From Spirodela intermedia (lineage: Eukaryota > Streptophyta > Magnoliopsida > Alismatales > Araceae), in assembly GCA_902729315.2 (NCBI GenBank), contig LR746271.1, forward strand, positions 5,290,001 through 5,354,000: a stretch of 64,000 bases of DNA, given 5' to 3'. Under the pieces are notes generated by a model. It saw only the letters and a list, made by a program, of their open reading frames with translations. It ran no database searches and was not told the origin of the DNA. Both the position numbers and the translations under genes were made by a program. Of the stretch, positions 41,431-52,458 are shown piece after piece. Position 1 is the stretch's first letter; each line of letters opens with the position of its first letter.

Positions 41431-41991
41431 TCAGTAGTGAAACAGGGTGACGTTGTACTCGATGATGGTGTCAGGAAACTTGAACAAACGCGTGGTAATT
41501 TGGGCGACACCGCGGGCCAGCCGGAACTTGCCCCTTCCGCCGATCACCGCCAGCTCCCTCCCCATCTCTGTAATTGGGTTCCTGGACATCACGCTGAAAG
41601 AGCTTCCTTTGTACTTCCCGGTGGTGAATGCGACGTCCATCGTCATGACGACGGAGAACTTATCTAACCCTGTAAGGACCTCAATGCGTTGGGCGTTGCC
41701 GACGACCGGTGAGGAGCGCTCTACAGCCTCCGTGAGGACGTCGTCGACGACGAAGACGCTACCAAAACCGAAGGGGAAACGGGTGCTGTTGGGACTGGCA
41801 ACCTGTACGGCGGTGGGGTTTTTGTCCGAGACGGTGTCATGTAGGAAAAAGTGGAGATAGGTGACCTTCTCCTTCCCCAGCTTCAGAGCGCGCCCTGCTC
41901 GTACGGCGTGCCCTTCGGCGGGCATCAAGAAGAGGATTATGACAAGTACCGCGGCCAGTGATGCATCAGGCCTCACTGCTACCCATGCCAT
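41431..41991 (-). CDS. Dirigent protein C (type 1), intact
   Basis: Predicted 186-residue secreted dirigent protein, one exon. Signal peptide about residues 1-27 (Leu/Val/Ile core), then LGKEKVTYLHFFLHD (38-52), VDDVLTEAVERSS, FTTGKYKGSSFSVMSRNP, GGRGKFRLARG and the terminal EYNVTLFHY. The central sequon of type-2 proteins is lost (GKYKGSS in place of GKYNGSS); sequons remain at Asn68 and near the C-terminus. The loop that reads TGKNPTA in relatives is SDKNPTA, and GFYALTG is RIEVLTG, so its pocket may differ. A TATA box, AATAAA and the upstream W-box module are present, so it looks expressed-capable. Its twin is the frameshifted A. The reaction steered cannot be deduced. Confidence 0.92.
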   Translation of the reverse strand: MAWVAVRPDASLAAVLVIILFLMPAEGHAVRAGRALKLGKEKVTYLHFFLHDTVSDKNPTAVQVASPNSTRFPFGFGSVFVVDDVLTEAVERSSPVVGNAQRIEVLTGLDKFSVVMTMDVAFTTGKYKGSSFSVMSRNPITEMGRELAVIGGRGKFRLARGVAQITTRLFKFPDTIIEYNVTLFHY

Positions 41992-42092
41992 TTCTGTCTC
42001 CCCTGTCCTCCGCCCTATCTCTCTGTCTCTCCCTATCCCTAACTCGTACTCTCTTTTCTCTTGTATTAAGATTGCTTTCGGCTTCTATGGTG

Positions 42093-42100
42093 TTATAAAG
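42093..42100 (-). promoter_or_regulatory. TATA box of dirigent C
   Basis: CTTTATAA on the minus strand about 102-109 bases before the start codon. The same position is mutated in A (CTTTAGAA). Confidence 0.65.
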
Positions 42101-42630
42101 AGTGGGGGCCACATCGCGTGAAATGGGAGTATGGTAGTTTTATGAATTTCGGCGATCAAAACCCTATAGGGACCATTTATAATGATGAATTAATTGTTTA
42201 TCTTCAAGAACAAATAAAATTTCAATAACAGGACATTTACGGCAAGTATTTGCTGAAACAACTGTATTTTCAGAAGTATTATCAGCTATCCTAGTCCAAA
42301 CCGGTTTTATCATCGATTTTAGTTCTCCATGGTGCAATAAAAGATCTTAGTTTGTGGTTCAGTACCATAAAGTTTTGAAATTTTATGTTGAATGTTGGGA
42401 TATAAACAGAATAAATAATACTACATCCAGAGTTGGTGCTCCGCCCTTATCTTGTTGTCTTTCTTGCTTAGAATGATATACAAAGACGGGCATCTGGTAC
42501 GAAAAACCTCTTCCCGTCTTTTGTCAATATCTAACCCCGGGATGGCATTCCATAGCCGTCAGCTTTACGAGATCATTCAGTATTATTATTTATTATTCAG
42601 TGTTCGGTCATGATATAGTGCAATGGGTAT

Positions 42631-42687
42631 TCTAGATCTGGATCTCGATTGGCAACGGAGACTGTCGGCATGAACCGTCCGTTGACT
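42631..42687. promoter_or_regulatory. Conserved module with W-box upstream of dirigent C
   Basis: TCTAGATCTGGATCT at 42,631-42,645 and TTGACT at 42,682-42,687, about 640-700 bases upstream of the start. TTGAC(C/T) is the core bound by WRKY factors; use here is inferred. Confidence 0.5.
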
Positions 42688-43333
42688 TCGTAGGCCTGTA
42701 TTGAATGTGGAAAACGTTCAGACCTTCCCTCCACGGGGCAGGTTGACTTCGTCTCTGTTTGACTTTATGGATAGCTTTCACGCCTAGAGTTTAGTTTTAA
42801 ACTATGAAACTCAATAGGGTGTATTGTGAATAGGGATGTTTCTTATGAAGAGATTCATTCTAAAACGATAGAAGATCTCATACGAAAGGTATCAAAAGAC
42901 CCGATGAGCCTTAAAGCCAGGTCAACCTGTATTTTCCTGAAGCCAGTCTAATAAAGTAGGCAAGAGGTGTGAAACAAATTAGCGCGGCAGCCGCCTCCGC
43001 CTTCACCCTTACTTCTCTCGCTTTGAATAATCAACGGACGGGCATTCAGGAATGAACCTTAAGACAATCGGGAACAAAGTTATCTAAATCCAAAGACAAC
43101 CTTACTTTTCTCAATACCTAACCCGCCGATGGTTACCTGGACCCTTCAAGAAATCCAAAGTTATCTAAATCAACATATAACTTAGCATCTAACTTATAGT
43201 TCAGCGTTAAGAGGAAACAAACAAGATCAAGATAGAAGATGGGTCCTAAACATTTAACGTTTCTGAAAGCAAAAACTGCAAGCAAGGTTTTATAGGGTGC
43301 ATGGGACGAGTTCAAGACTGATAAGCTCCAAGT

Positions 43334-43772
43334 TCAGTAGTGAAACAGAGTGACGTTGTACTTGATGATGACGTCGGGAAACTAGAGCAACCGCATGGTG
43401 AGTTGGGCGACGCCGGGGGCCAGCCGGAACTTGCCCCTGACGCCAACCACCGCCAGCTCTGGACATCACGCTGAAAGAGCTTCCCTTGTACTTCCCGGTG
43501 GTGAAGGCGAAGTCCACAGTCATTTTGATGACGAAGACGCTACAGAAACCGAAGGGGAAACTGGTGCTGTTAGGATTGGCATGCCTGCACGCCGGTGGGG
43601 TTCTTGCCGGAGATGGTGTCATGGAGGAAAAAGTGGAGATGGGTGATCTTCCCCTTCCCCAGCTTCAGAGGGTGCCCTGCTCGTACAACGTACCCTTCGA
43701 CGGGCATCAAGAAGAGGATTATGACAAGTACCGGGCCAGTGATGCATCAGGCCTCACTGCTACCCTTGCCAT
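43334..43772 (-). pseudogene. Dirigent protein D (type 1), multiply deleted
   Basis: The start codon and most of the signal peptide align with C, but codon ~13 has lost one base (GGCCCGG for GGCCGCGG), which shifts the frame at once. About 100 bases are missing from the middle, removing most of the DDVLTEAVERSS and the following strands; the join reads FVIKMTVDFAFTTG in the surviving frame. A further 26-bp deletion with a CT microhomology removes the NPIT..RELAV segment. The last part again matches type 1. The TATA position is also lost (CTTTAGCA). It cannot encode a dirigent barrel. It occupies an extra type-1 slot between C and E. Confidence 0.88.
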
Positions 43773-44340
43773 TTCTATCTCCCCTCTTCCCCGGCATCTC
43801 TCTGTGTCTTTCTCCCCTCCCTCACTCTTGCTTTCGAATCTCTCGGATTAAGACTGCTTTCTACTTCGATGATCTGCTAAAGAGGCAGGCCACATTGGCT
43901 AAATGAGAGTATCGTAGTTTCATGAATTTCGACGGGCAGAACCATAAAGGGAGACTATTTATAATGATGAATTATTTTTTTAGCTTCAAGAACGAAGAAA
44001 ATTTTAATAACAAAACATTTACGGCAACTATTTGCTGAAACGAATTTTAGTTCATGGTTCAATAAAAGATCTCAATTTTATGGTTCAGTACCTTAAAATT
44101 TGAAATTTTTTGTTGAATGTTAGGACATCAATAGAATAAATAATTCTACAGACCTGGTTGGTACTCCGCCTTCGCGCTTATCTTGTTGTCTTTCTCGCTT
44201 TGAATGGTATAGCGAGACGGTGTTTGACTTTCTTGTTGTCTTGTCTTTCTCGCTTTCAGACCGATAGCTATCAGATTTACCATACATTCAGTATATTTTT
44301 TATTATTCGGTATTTGGTCGTGATATAGGCCACTGGGTAT

Positions 44341-44397
44341 TCTTGATCTGGATCTCAGTTGGGAACGGGAACTGCCGATATGAACTGTCCGTTGACT
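44341..44397. promoter_or_regulatory. Conserved module with W-box upstream of dirigent D
   Basis: TCTTGATCTGGATCT at 44,341-44,355 and TTGACT at 44,392-44,397, about 570-625 bases upstream of the dead gene D. It is retained although the gene is broken. Confidence 0.45.
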
Positions 44398-45136
44398 TAG
44401 TAGGGTCGTATTTGAATGAAAACCGTCAGATCTTCTTCGTCCACGGAGCAGGTTTGACTTCCTCTCGGTTTCAAACAGACCCGTTTTTGGCTGAACCTCT
44501 TCCTTTTTTCTGGCTGGGTAGGGGCTTCTCTTGCTCTTTTTCTCTCCATCTCTGTCTCTTTCTTTTTTTATGGAAATTCCCTTCTTCTACCCCAACGGCA
44601 CTTAGCACCACTAATTCCTTAACCTTCGTCAGCATCGGCCATTTTCTTCTCCACTCTTTCTGCCTTTTAGCTTACTTTTGACAATGCTGTAACGTAGATA
44701 GTGCCGTTTCGAACTCCCGCACTTATGTTAGATAGACATAGCTCCTAAATTGGATCCCTTTTGGTTCACATGACTCTCAGTCTTGCAATTGCAAGAATAA
44801 GAAGACTCATATCTCAGCACTTTGTTTCGAGTTCTTGAAGCTTTCAAATACATATGTAAACCACCGGTCCTAGTTGAGAAGCTGAGGAACACACGAAGAC
44901 ACAGGCCGGCATAAGGTTTCAGTACTGAATAATTCTCAAATCTCAGCGTCTGACGGTGAACTGGCACGGAGTACAAAAAATCTATAATGGGATGGATTTA
45001 GTATAGTATGAGATCAAACAAACACTTATTATCAACTTGATTAAAGTACAACAACAACAACACAGAGAATCCTCGATTCTTTATTTCAGGATCCATAACA
45101 ATGAAAACAGAAGGCAAGGGAAACAGATCCTCCGAT

Positions 45137-45694
45137 TTAGTAGTGCAGGAGCGTAACGTTGTACTCGACGATGATATTGATGCCTTTAAGGACGCGCGTG
45201 GTGATGAAGGCGAAACCGCGGGCGAGGCGGAATTCGCCCCTCCCGCCAACAACCGCCACCTCCCTCGTTTGGCTCGAGAAGGGGTTCCTGGACATCGCGC
45301 TGAAGGAGCTCCCATTGTACTTCCCCGTGGTGAACCCGAAATCCACCGCCATGACTAATGAGAAGTCAGTAAGGCCAGTTAACGCATAAAAACCCTGGGC
45401 GTTGCCAACAACCTTGGAGCCGCGGTCCAGGCCGGCCGTCAGGACGTCGTTGAGAACGATAACGGAACCGAAGTTCAAGGGGAAAGTGCCGTTGGGATAT
45501 GCGACGCGAGCGGCGGTGGGGTTTTTACCGGTGAAGGTCTCGTGGAAGAAGAAGTGAAGTTCGGTTATCTTCTCCTTGCCCAGCTTGTGGGGGCTCTCTT
45601 CTCGCACGACGTACCCTTGAACGATAACAAAGGAGAGGCACAGGAAGGAAACCGCTGCGAGGACAATAGGAGACCTTACTGCTGCCCTTGTCAG
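45137..45694 (-). pseudogene. Dirigent protein E (type 2), start codon lost
   Basis: 185 sense codons align without gaps with dirigent B, and every domain string is kept: GKEKITELHFFFHET, LNDVLTAG, GFYALTG, FTTGKYNGSSFSAMSRNP, GGRGEFRLARG and EYNVTLLHY. The two in-frame Met codons of B (1 and 3) are CTG and AGG here. Upstream the frame meets TAG after about seven codons without any ATG, and the first downstream ATG lies about 110 codons in. A GTG at 45,605-45,607 would drop the signal peptide. A TATA box remains. It is therefore probably a very recent pseudogene; rare CUG initiation at 45,692-45,694 would rescue the full protein. The His-Asp of the type-2 HFFFHD string is His-Glu here. Confidence 0.75.
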
Positions 45695-45779
45695 CTCTCC
45701 CTCTCTCTCTCTCTATCTCGCTCTCCCTATCTCCTTCTCGCTGTTGGGCCTAACTCAGTCTCTTCCCGTTTCCCCCTGG

Positions 45780-45787
45780 CTTATAAA
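45780..45787 (-). promoter_or_regulatory. TATA box of dirigent E
   Basis: TTTATAAG on the minus strand, 86-93 bases before the lost start; the spacing is longer than in B because of a (GA)n expansion in the leader. Confidence 0.6.
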
Positions 45788-45880
45788 CTTAAGGGAGACG
45801 AGGCGAGAGTGAACCAATACATGACTGTATATATATCCTTATAATATCTAACTTTGAACAATAATGAAACCTTATCTTAC

Positions 45881-46246
45881 CATCTGAAATCAGTATGGTG
45901 GGCCTGAATACTGGACCATTGACCGGTGAAGTGAATTTATTCAACTATTCAGAGAAGTATAGTCTTTAATTAATTGAACTTTTGCCATATCATCTAATGA
46001 AACATAATGGAACAAGTAAAGCAGACAGTCAAGAGGAAAGATAGAAATGGCTCTAAATATTTCGAAAAGAGTAATGCATCACTAAATTATGGTTCAGTTA
46101 TTTTTATGACTCTAACAATCGTGAAAGAAAAAGAAGAAACCAACAAGACCAAGATAGAAGATGGATACCAAACGCCTTGAACGTTTCTGAAAGCAACAAC
46201 TACATGCTAGATCTTACAGTGAGGTCAGAAATGATAAACTCCAAAG
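45881..46246. other. Spacer between dirigents E and F
   Basis: Matches the 3' flank of dirigent A (about 32,680-32,940), for example ACAAGAGGAAAGATAG-like and AAGATAGAAGATGGA phrases, so it is the 3' flank of the type-1 unit carrying F. No gene. Confidence 0.6.
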
Positions 46247-46804
46247 TCAATAGTGAAACAGGGTAACATTGTACTCGATGATAGCGTCGGGAAACTGGAG
46301 GAAACGGGTGGTGAGGTGGGCGAAGCCACGGGCCAGCTGGAACTTTCCCCTGCCACCAACCACCGCCAGCTCCCTCCTCGGCTCCGAGATTGGGTTCCTG
46401 GACATCACGCTGAAGGAGCTTCCATTATACTTCCCGGTGGTGAAGGCGAAGTCTACCGCCATGATGAGGGAGTACTTATCCAAGCCTGTAAAAGCGTAGA
46501 TGCCTTGGACATTGCCGACCAGCCGCGAGGAGCGCTCTACGCCCTCCGTGAGGACATCGTCGATGACCAAAACGCTACCGAAACTAAAAGGGAAACTGGT
46601 GACGTTGGGACTGGCAACCTGCACGGCGGTGGGGTTTTTGCCAGTGACGCTGTCATGGAGAAAAAAGTGGAGGTGGGTAACCTTCTCCTTACCCAACTTC
46701 AGAGCGTCCCCTCCTCTTACGACGTAGCCTTCGAGGGGCATCAGGAACACGATTATCACAAGTACCGCTGCCAGCGATATGTCAGGCCTCATTGCTACGA
46801 CCAT
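46247..46804 (-). CDS. Dirigent protein F (type 1), intact
   Basis: Predicted 185-residue secreted dirigent protein, single exon. Signal peptide about 1-26, then LGKEKVTHLHFFLHDSVTGKNPTA, VIDDVLTEGVERSS, GIYAFTGLDKYSL, FTTGKYNGSSFSVMSRNP, GGRGKFQLARG and EYNVTLFHY. Unlike A and C it keeps all three sequons (NVT, NGS, NVT) and the TGKNPTA loop, so it is the least derived type-1 copy. In the FRLARG string the Arg is Gln. Upstream lies the conserved module with W-box. No canonical TATA was found at the position used in C (the sequence is CTATCTAAAAC). Function as for B; partner oxidase and substrate unknown. Confidence 0.92.
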   Translation of the reverse strand: MVVAMRPDISLAAVLVIIVFLMPLEGYVVRGGDALKLGKEKVTHLHFFLHDSVTGKNPTAVQVASPNVTSFPFSFGSVLVIDDVLTEGVERSSRLVGNVQGIYAFTGLDKYSLIMAVDFAFTTGKYNGSSFSVMSRNPISEPRRELAVVGGRGKFQLARGFAHLTTRFLQFPDAIIEYNVTLFHY

Positions 46805-47136
46805 TTCTCTCCGGTCTCTTCCCTCCTCTTACTCTTAATCTCTCGTAGTAATATCACTTTATGCTTCTGGCGTTTTAGATAGGCAGAAAACGTTTGGGCT
46901 GAGTGGGATCTTTTCTAGTTTTTTTATTTTCTTTTTATTTATTTATCTTTGATAGGAGTTGACTTTTGAAATTACCTATAATAAAGGAGCAGGTGAAAAT
47001 CTGCCCTGCTGTCATCACCCTCATCGTCTTATCTGTGTCACCTTGAATGGTCGACAAAGTTGACTTAGCATTTAATATATTATCCACAGTTCGGTTGTTG
47101 GCCTTGCTTTGCGCCTACTGGGTCGCCAGCCACCGA

Positions 47137-47195
47137 TCTAGATCTGGATCTCTCTTGGAAATGGAGACAGTGTCGGCACCAACTAGCCGTTGACT
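47137..47195. promoter_or_regulatory. Conserved module with W-box upstream of dirigent F
   Basis: TCTAGATCTGGATCT at 47,137-47,151 and TTGACT at 47,190-47,195, about 330-390 bases upstream of the start of F. Confidence 0.5.
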
Positions 47196-47414
47196 AACTC
47201 GGATGTCGACTCGGGGTTAGATGGACAACGGCGTAGCGCGCCTGAGCTTCCGGACTTTGACGTAAACCCGTCACATCTTCTCTCGTTCACATTAACTAAG
47301 GTTTGACTTTATGTAGCTTGTACGCCTAGGGTATAGTGTTTGATATTTATGATTAAAGCACAGAAGACAGCGAGCAGCGAAGGTTCTCCGATTTCGTACT
47401 GCGGGAGTAGAACG

Positions 47415-48580
47415 TGTTGGGGACGAGTGTTCCCGTTCTTGCACAACAGAAGTGATGCGGGACAACACGCTGGGTTGGGCTTGGTGGGCCTGTATTGGGT
47501 CATTTAATGGGCTGACGATTAATAATGGGCTGTGAGTACGGAGTGGGCCGTAGGATTAATAAGCGTATTGGACCGGTATCTTGGTGGGCTGGGTTGGATG
47601 GTCAGGGTGGCTGGCCCGACAGTCAAGTGGGCTGGGTCGGATGGTCAGGTGGGTGGGCCGATAAGTGGCCCCCTAAATGGGATGGTTGCCGAAATCATAA
47701 TTCGGGCGTTTCGGCCGCTTCGGCCGCGATACAATGCTGGGCTTGAGGCGGTGGCAACGCGGGTCGTGGCGGTGGGAGGCGGTGGCGATGGCGGCGACGG
47801 TGGCGGCGAAGGGGAACGGCGGAACGGCGGCGGCGGAAGGAGAAGGGGACGATGCGGCGACGAAGGAGGCGGCTCATCGGGGGTGAAGCGGGGGAGGAGA
47901 GAAGGGCGGCGGAGCCCCGAGGCGTCGTCTGGCCGCAAGCTCCGACCGGGAGAGGTGATGGTCCTCGCGAGCAAACGGCTACCGGGGATGACGGTTGTCC
48001 TCAGGACCCGGCCCTTGACCGGGGGCGACGGTGGTCCTCGCGACCATCCCACTGACCGGGAGTGGCGGTGGTCCTGTTTAACCACGCCAAACGAGAGGAG
48101 GCGGCAATTCACCAAACGACGCGTCACTGTGGCGACGACACGCCAGCAGTAGGGATGATGTGGCAGTTGATGATGGCGTGCCCTCCTCGGCTGATGGGCT
48201 AGATGCTGATGACGTGGCAGCTCCGATCCCCATCAAGAAGACAATGAAAACACTCACAATAGAGGTAGAGGATGGAGATAGAGGCAAGAGAAGAGGACAC
48301 ACCAAACTTATGTCATTCGAATAATCCTACCAACTCCACCGTTGCACAGGTTCTTCCTCTTTCAGGAACGGAGTATTGTCTTTCAGCTCAAAACACAGCC
48401 TTCGGGTGTGCTGGTATCACACGATGCTCACTCATACACGGACAGGGATGGCAGCTTGCCCCCCCTTCTTATCATGGTGTTAAGGAAATTACAGAAGAAC
48501 AAAGGACAATCCTGCCTATAAAACTATTTGTGCCCATTAGAGTCGATTAGAGCCCATTAGATTATTCTCAAACAAACTCC
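47415..48580. mobile_element. ~1.17-kb insertion inside dirigent G
   Basis: Foreign to all dirigent copies and flanked by AACG on each side. It begins TGTTGGGG and ends AAACTCC. The start looks like an LTR start, but it does not end in CA and no terminal inverted repeat was seen, so the class is open (solo LTR with altered end, or a non-autonomous DNA element). The middle (47,700-48,180) is very GC-rich and may be a captured gene fragment. A TATA-like CCTATAAAA lies near 48,516. The long overlapping frames in it are compositional. Confidence 0.55.
47945..48088. repeat. ~37-bp tandem repeat, about four units
   Basis: Units begin with ACCGGG at about 47,945, 47,981, 48,018 and 48,055, each followed by a GACGGTGGTCCTC-like stretch. 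Lies in the GC-rich insertion. Confidence 0.7.
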
Positions 48581-48975
48581 AACGTAGTGTTTTACTCACC
48601 ATGGCATCGATTCTTCTAATCACGTGCATGGTAAGGAAGGTGAACCCGAAGTCAAGCAGGATTTTCCCTTACTGCTAACAACTACCAGTTGCCTCATTTT
48701 CCTTGTGGTGGGGTCCCCTGACATCACGCTGAAGGTGTTGTATTTCCCGTGGTGAACCCAAAATCCACTGCCATGACTAATGAGAAATTTGTAAGGTCAG
48801 TTTCCACATAAAAGCCATGGATCTTGCCATTGACCTTGGAGGCATAGTCCACACCTACCATCAGGACGTTGTTGATGGTAATAAGGATGCCGGTGAAGGG
48901 GAAAGTGTTGTTGGACTTGGTGATGATAAAGTTAGTGGGGCTCTTTTTGGTGGTAATGTCATGGAAGAAGTAGAG

Positions 48976-50130
48976 TGATGAGGATCAAAGAAGCAGGCCT
49001 CCATCTATGTCATCAGTGCTCTGGCCAAGCTTATTAAGGAGTGATTTACATTTTATTAAGTATTTATTTATTTTTATTAAATATCAAACATGTTATAAAT
49101 AACCTCTTATAACCCTAAAAATAAAAGATAAGAACACCTAAATTTTGTGAGTTTATCTTTAGATCACATTGTGAGGGAGAGGTTGTGAGAGTAAGCTATC
49201 ATCACTCTATGAGGGAGAGGCTAGAGGGTCAACTATTCATCTACCATTTGTTGCTACTCTTTACCATCACCATTCTAGTTCGTAACCTGTCAACCATTCG
49301 CCAAGACTATCCACCATTTACTATTCTCCATCCATTATTTATTGACACCATCCACCGTCTGACACTCTTCATCAACTGACCACCACTCTCAACCCATTGT
49401 ATGCCACCAGTCAATCGTGCCCCATTGCCACCACCATACTAGTAACAATTAGGGCTTGATTTGTGCTATCACAATAAATCTCAAACCATTGCCATTGTTT
49501 GTAGTCACCTTACCATTACCACCCACATCATCTCTAGCACGTCACCGCCAAAATTGTCATCTACCACTCCATCTCTTCCTCTGTCCTACCATTCCTCCCA
49601 CCCCCTCATTCCCACTTATTTTGTCATCCCACTAGTTTGGGGTTGAGTTCTCACCAGTTTGTAACCCAATGAATCATCATATCAAAATCCGTCAACATCC
49701 ACCAAATCCAAGTTGGTGAGGCTACACCAAACTTCATTGTTTAGAGAACCATTAGATCTAGACCACCAACTAATTCCATACTCATCAATCAATAGTTAGT
49801 GGTTGATAGTTAAAGATCCAACTTCAATTGCATGCTCCTCCTATAACTATATGTCCACTTTGGCTTTGAGCTAATCCATGAACTCTGTTTCTTTCCAAAT
49901 TAAATATTTAATGTGTTAAATATTTTGTCTGTACAATTGTTGTTAAGTGATCCATAGACACATTTTTTTGCTATAGCTAGTCGAGAGTTTTATGAGAGCC
50001 CTTTGATTTCAATGAGTTAATTGACAGTGACTAGAGTGCCTAATTCCCAACAGTTCTTTTTAACTACATTGATCCAAGCAATTTAAATTCTAATGAGAGT
50101 ACACTCAAACATTGTTGAATCGTGTAGAAA
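48976..50130. other. Stretch without recognisable gene between dirigent G and the copia element
   Basis: Includes low-complexity ACCAT/CCACC-rich text at 49,200-49,640. Short frames there follow this composition. Part of 49,800-50,130 may be the unresolved far end of the copia LTR. Confidence 0.4.
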
Positions 50131-52438
50131 CCTTCCCTACTACCGTGAGCTGCTCAGGGAGAAAGAGTCTTTGAGCCCTAGTTCTTTCATCAAACAAAGA
50201 GAGGGTTGAAATAGAAAAAAGAAAAACTGCTTCATTAACTCTAGAGAAATGAGGTACATAGGTATATATACATTCGGGGTTTAGGTCAGATCCATCTAAT
50301 AGATCTACTTAAACGAAAATCTAGCTCATTGCTGCTAGCATTCCCTCTTAAATTGGTGAATCGATATCATCTAATCTCAGCTTGAATATAAATTTAAGAA
50401 AAGTCAGTCCACTCAATCCTTTGATAAATATAACAAGAAGTTGATCATGAGTGTACAGATGACTCTTCAATTTAACTTTTCCTTGATGAAGTGTTGGTCA
50501 ATCTCTATGTATTTTGTATGATCATGTTGGACTAAATTAAGTGTAATTTTACTGCTGATTTGTTGTCATAATATAGTTGGATTAACTCATGTCATTTAAT
50601 CCTTAGGTCTTCCAAGATTCTTTTCACCCATAGTGTTTTGTAAATTCTTTGTGCCATTACTTAGAATGCTAATCTCTATCATGACTATGCACTAAACTTG
50701 CCACAATGTGTTGTTTCTTATTCTTTCAAGTAATGAGATTGCTACCTAAAAAGATATAGTAACTTAAGGTAGATCTTCAACTAATGATAGAACCTAATAA
50801 TTAGTGTTAGTATATACCTCAATATCTAACTTATTTTGTTTCTTATATAAAATATATTTCTCAAGTGTGCCTTTTAGATATTTAAGAATTCTTTTGACAA
50901 CAAGTGAGATATACATAGATCATACATGAATTGACTACGTACTCCAACAACATATGATATCTCAAGTCTAGTGTGAGAAAGATATATTAATTTTCCTACT
51001 AGTCTTTGATATCTGAGTACAACTATCTTGTTACTTTATTTGATGTCACAGTTTATGATTAGGATATATCAGTATATTTATAAGTTCACATCCTAATTTC
51101 CCAATATCTTGTAATATATCTAAAATTTATTTATGCTGTGAAATAAGTATGTCATGTTCAAAGTAAGCTACTTTTGTTCCTAAGAAATACTTCAATTTTT
51201 CTAACATTGTAATGTTAAACTCCTTCAATAAGTTTTTGCTCAAATATTTCTTTTCACATTTATCATTTCAAGCCATTATTCTATCATCTACATATACTAA
51301 GAGAATTGTAATTCCCCTTTGATAATTATATATTAGTAATTACATCTATACATTAATATCTTATATATAGATGTTAATCAATGGGTAAAGAATACAATTA
51401 TACATGTGTTACCAACTCATTATGACATTCATAATATTTTATCATTTAAGTCCTAATATATATTATTTTATTTATATTATGAGACTAACCCCACTTAACT
51501 TTTATAAAGTCAAGCAGTGATTCTATTATATTTTCTTGATAATTATTTGATTGCAAGGACTTAAGTAAACTTATTATGAGCTGGAAGTAATGGAAAAAGT
51601 CCAAGCTTTCAGTCCAATGAAATGTCTAAGTCTTATGGAGAGAGCCGACCTAATATGTCTATGAGCCCAAAAGAAGATGTCATCTTGGCCTACTCATTTG
51701 GATTTAAAAGGGTTATCAAGAGATGAGATCAAGGTTGCCCATTTTAGGGCATCTTAAGATGAGATTAAAACAAGGATTAGAGCACCATCCTCATGAAATG
51801 ATTTGAGCCGTCCACCAAGAGAGTTGATTATTAATCACAATCGTCTATTGGAGGGGCCTAACTCTTGAGAGGATTAAGGCATCTCGCCTCCTTCTTGGAG
51901 GTACTTTTCAGCTCTCTCTTTAGTAGTGGCCAATCAAAGGAAATAAGAGAGAAATCAAAGCTTGGTCAACAACATTCTCATGTCCAAGATCATCTTGGAA
52001 AAGAGATTATTTGGAGTGCATCAAGACTGTTACAAATCAAGCATCAGTCGGCCTAGGACTTGTGTGCAATGAGGTTTGTACAAGATCTAGATTTTGGATG
52101 TCCTTGTAATTCTCTCCATACATAAATCAACTTTTAATTCAAACTAGTTTTATCATTTATTCCATCATTTCATTGTGTTAGATCTATTCTCTCCTTTTGT
52201 CACATTTTTTACAACTCTTATCTTCCCCTTTTTACATTTAATTCTACCCTTTGTAATCTCATATATATAGATATATATATATGTCTATATAAGAAATAAA
52301 ATAAGTAGAATTCGTACTTGCTTTTTGAGGATCAACTTTACTTATTCTAAATAGAAGAGTGAGATTTTATAAATATTATTTACATGAACTTGGTTACATC
52401 ACAACAACATATTTAACCTCTTATTCAAGTTCATCAAA

Positions 52439-52458
52439 TTGGCATCGTTATTGAGAAG
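52439..52458 (+). promoter_or_regulatory. Primer-binding site of G2, decayed
   Basis: TTGGCATCGTTATTGAGAAG resembles the tRNA-Asp site TTGGCGCCGTTGCCGGGAAG of plant gypsy elements, differing mainly by transitions. Confidence 0.6.

Larger units (their letters stand above)
40469..45880. repeat. Segmental duplication, unit 2 (dirigents C, D, E)
   Basis: Counterpart of 32,141-36,320. The spacers 40,469-41,386 and 42,225-43,333 contain no gene of their own. A break in colinearity at about 43,208-44,320 contains the extra gene D: there the text jumps to a copy of the 3' flank of a type-1 gene (AAGATCAAGATAGAAGATGG). This is expected from unequal crossing-over between type-1 copies. Confidence 0.8.
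47351..48975 (-). pseudogene. Dirigent protein G (type 2), decayed and split by an insertion
   Basis: Two pieces align to B and E in order. The 3' piece (about 47,351-47,414) matches the last codons and 3' flank of B, with the stop codon changed (TAA to GAA). The main piece (about 48,581-48,975) reads on the minus strand as LYFFHDITTKKSPTN, NNVLMVGVDYASKVNG, GFYVETDLTNFSLVMAVDF and, after a one-base deletion near 48,745, TFSVMSGDP. Signal peptide and start are missing. About 1.17 kb of unrelated DNA lies between the pieces, with AACG on both sides. It is the most diverged copy and the outermost of the cluster on this side. Its position makes it the type-2 partner of F. Confidence 0.8.

Noticed and set aside
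45137-45607. 156-codon dirigent E starting at GTG
   Set aside because: GTG starts are not expected in plant nuclear genes and this one would remove the signal peptide; alignment with B shows the true start was lost.
47532-48152. 206-codon plus-strand frame and overlapping minus-strand frames
   Set aside because: They overlap on both strands in an extreme GC-rich, tandemly repeated insertion, are Gly/Arg- or Pro/Arg-rich, and show no domain.
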